From assembly GCA_022225965.2 (NCBI GenBank), contig JAKJXP020000211.1, positions 1 to 19,405 of the forward strand: 19,405 nt of DNA. The letters are read 5' to 3'. Each line of letters begins with the position of its first letter. Positions within the stretch are counted from its first letter, which is position 1. A model generated the notes under the pieces. It was not told the origin of the DNA. It ran no database searches and saw nothing but the letters and a program-made list of their open reading frames with translations. Shown one piece after another: positions 19,257 through 19,405 of the stretch. This stretch comes from Diatrype stigma. Its lineage: Eukaryota > Ascomycota > Sordariomycetes > Xylariales > Diatrypaceae. The position numbers and the translations under genes are program-made.

Positions 19257-19370
19257 ACCTACCAGCTTGGTAGGTACCGCACTTTCACGGTTGTGTTTAT
19301 ACCTCCTCGACCTTCCCTATTTGGGAAGGGAATTATGGAGAGAAACTAGGGACGCTAGCTAGTACTAGCT
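19257..19370. repeat. Cluster of three palindromes near the right edge
   Basis: The first is ACCTACCA / TGGTAGGT (19257-19264 and 19268-19275), an 8-bp stem with a 3-nt loop. The second is CCTTCCC / GGGAAGG (19311-19317 and 19323-19329), a 7-bp stem with a 5-nt loop. The third is a perfect 14-bp palindrome, AGCTAGTACTAGCT, at 19357-19370. They may be transcription-factor sites of a gene to the right. Confidence 0.6.
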
Positions 19371-19405
19371 TCCCCTGTTCCCACCTAATCCCCACCCAAA
19401 TCCCC

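Larger units (their letters stand above)
16374..19405. other. Gene-poor right end of about 3 kb
   Basis: No protein or RNA gene is supported. Open frames are at most 142 codons (17716-18144) and show no family motif or matching splice sites. An AT-rich patch lies at 16620-16680 and a TATATAAG string near 16512. CATGGCA repeats occur near 17270-17306. Small perfect hairpins occur at 17117-17136 and in the last 150 bases. Two ATTGG (inverted CCAAT) strings (near 18170 and 18257) followed by CTATAAG (near 18271) resemble a promoter, but nothing convincing is encoded downstream. The pyrimidine-rich final 100 bases may be the promoter of a gene beyond the window. Confidence 0.45.

Overview
The window looks like nuclear DNA from a filamentous ascomycete (Pezizomycotina). 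The evidence is short spliceosomal introns of about 55-145 nt with GTRNGT-type donors and CTRAC-like branch points, a tRNA gene with an intron after position 37, and three families typical of these fungi: a fungal rhodopsin-domain membrane protein, a Rtt10/WDR6 WD40 protein and a SUR7-type membrane protein. Genes are spaced widely, as in a moderately compact fungal genome. I cannot name the species. Nothing prokaryotic, viral or plasmid-like is visible, and I see no recognisable transposon or CRISPR array.

Layout, left to right: (1) 837-2191 (+), a six-exon seven-transmembrane rhodopsin-domain protein with a 20-nt micro-exon; (2) 3038-4144 (+), an ankyrin-type protein cut by an in-frame TAG, with 48 further ankyrin-like codons to 4291; (3) 4595-6481 (-), a two- or three-exon FAD amine oxidase of the L-amino-acid-oxidase type, convergent with the ankyrin gene; (4) 6525-9355, a gene-poor stretch with a degenerate 97-nt repeat and a hairpin; (5) 9356-9471 (+), tRNA-Val(UAC) with a 43-nt intron; (6) 9868-13963 (-), a 1,316-residue WD40 protein of the WDR6/Rtt10 family, whose open frame has no ATG and needs a predicted 12-nt first exon; (7) 14571-15584 (-), a single-exon SUR7/PalI-like four-TM protein; (8) 15585-19405, about 3.8 kb with no gene I can defend, only one weak 228-codon ORF and several palindromes.

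The genes do not form an obvious pathway or biosynthetic cluster. Two are plasma-membrane proteins (rhodopsin-domain, SUR7), one is a metabolic flavoenzyme, and one is a housekeeping tRNA-modification cofactor that happens to lie next to a tRNA gene. No convincing new multi-gene system was found. The points most worth following are the ankyrin gene's interrupting stop, the very small exons in three genes, and nested hairpins just upstream of the ankyrin gene.
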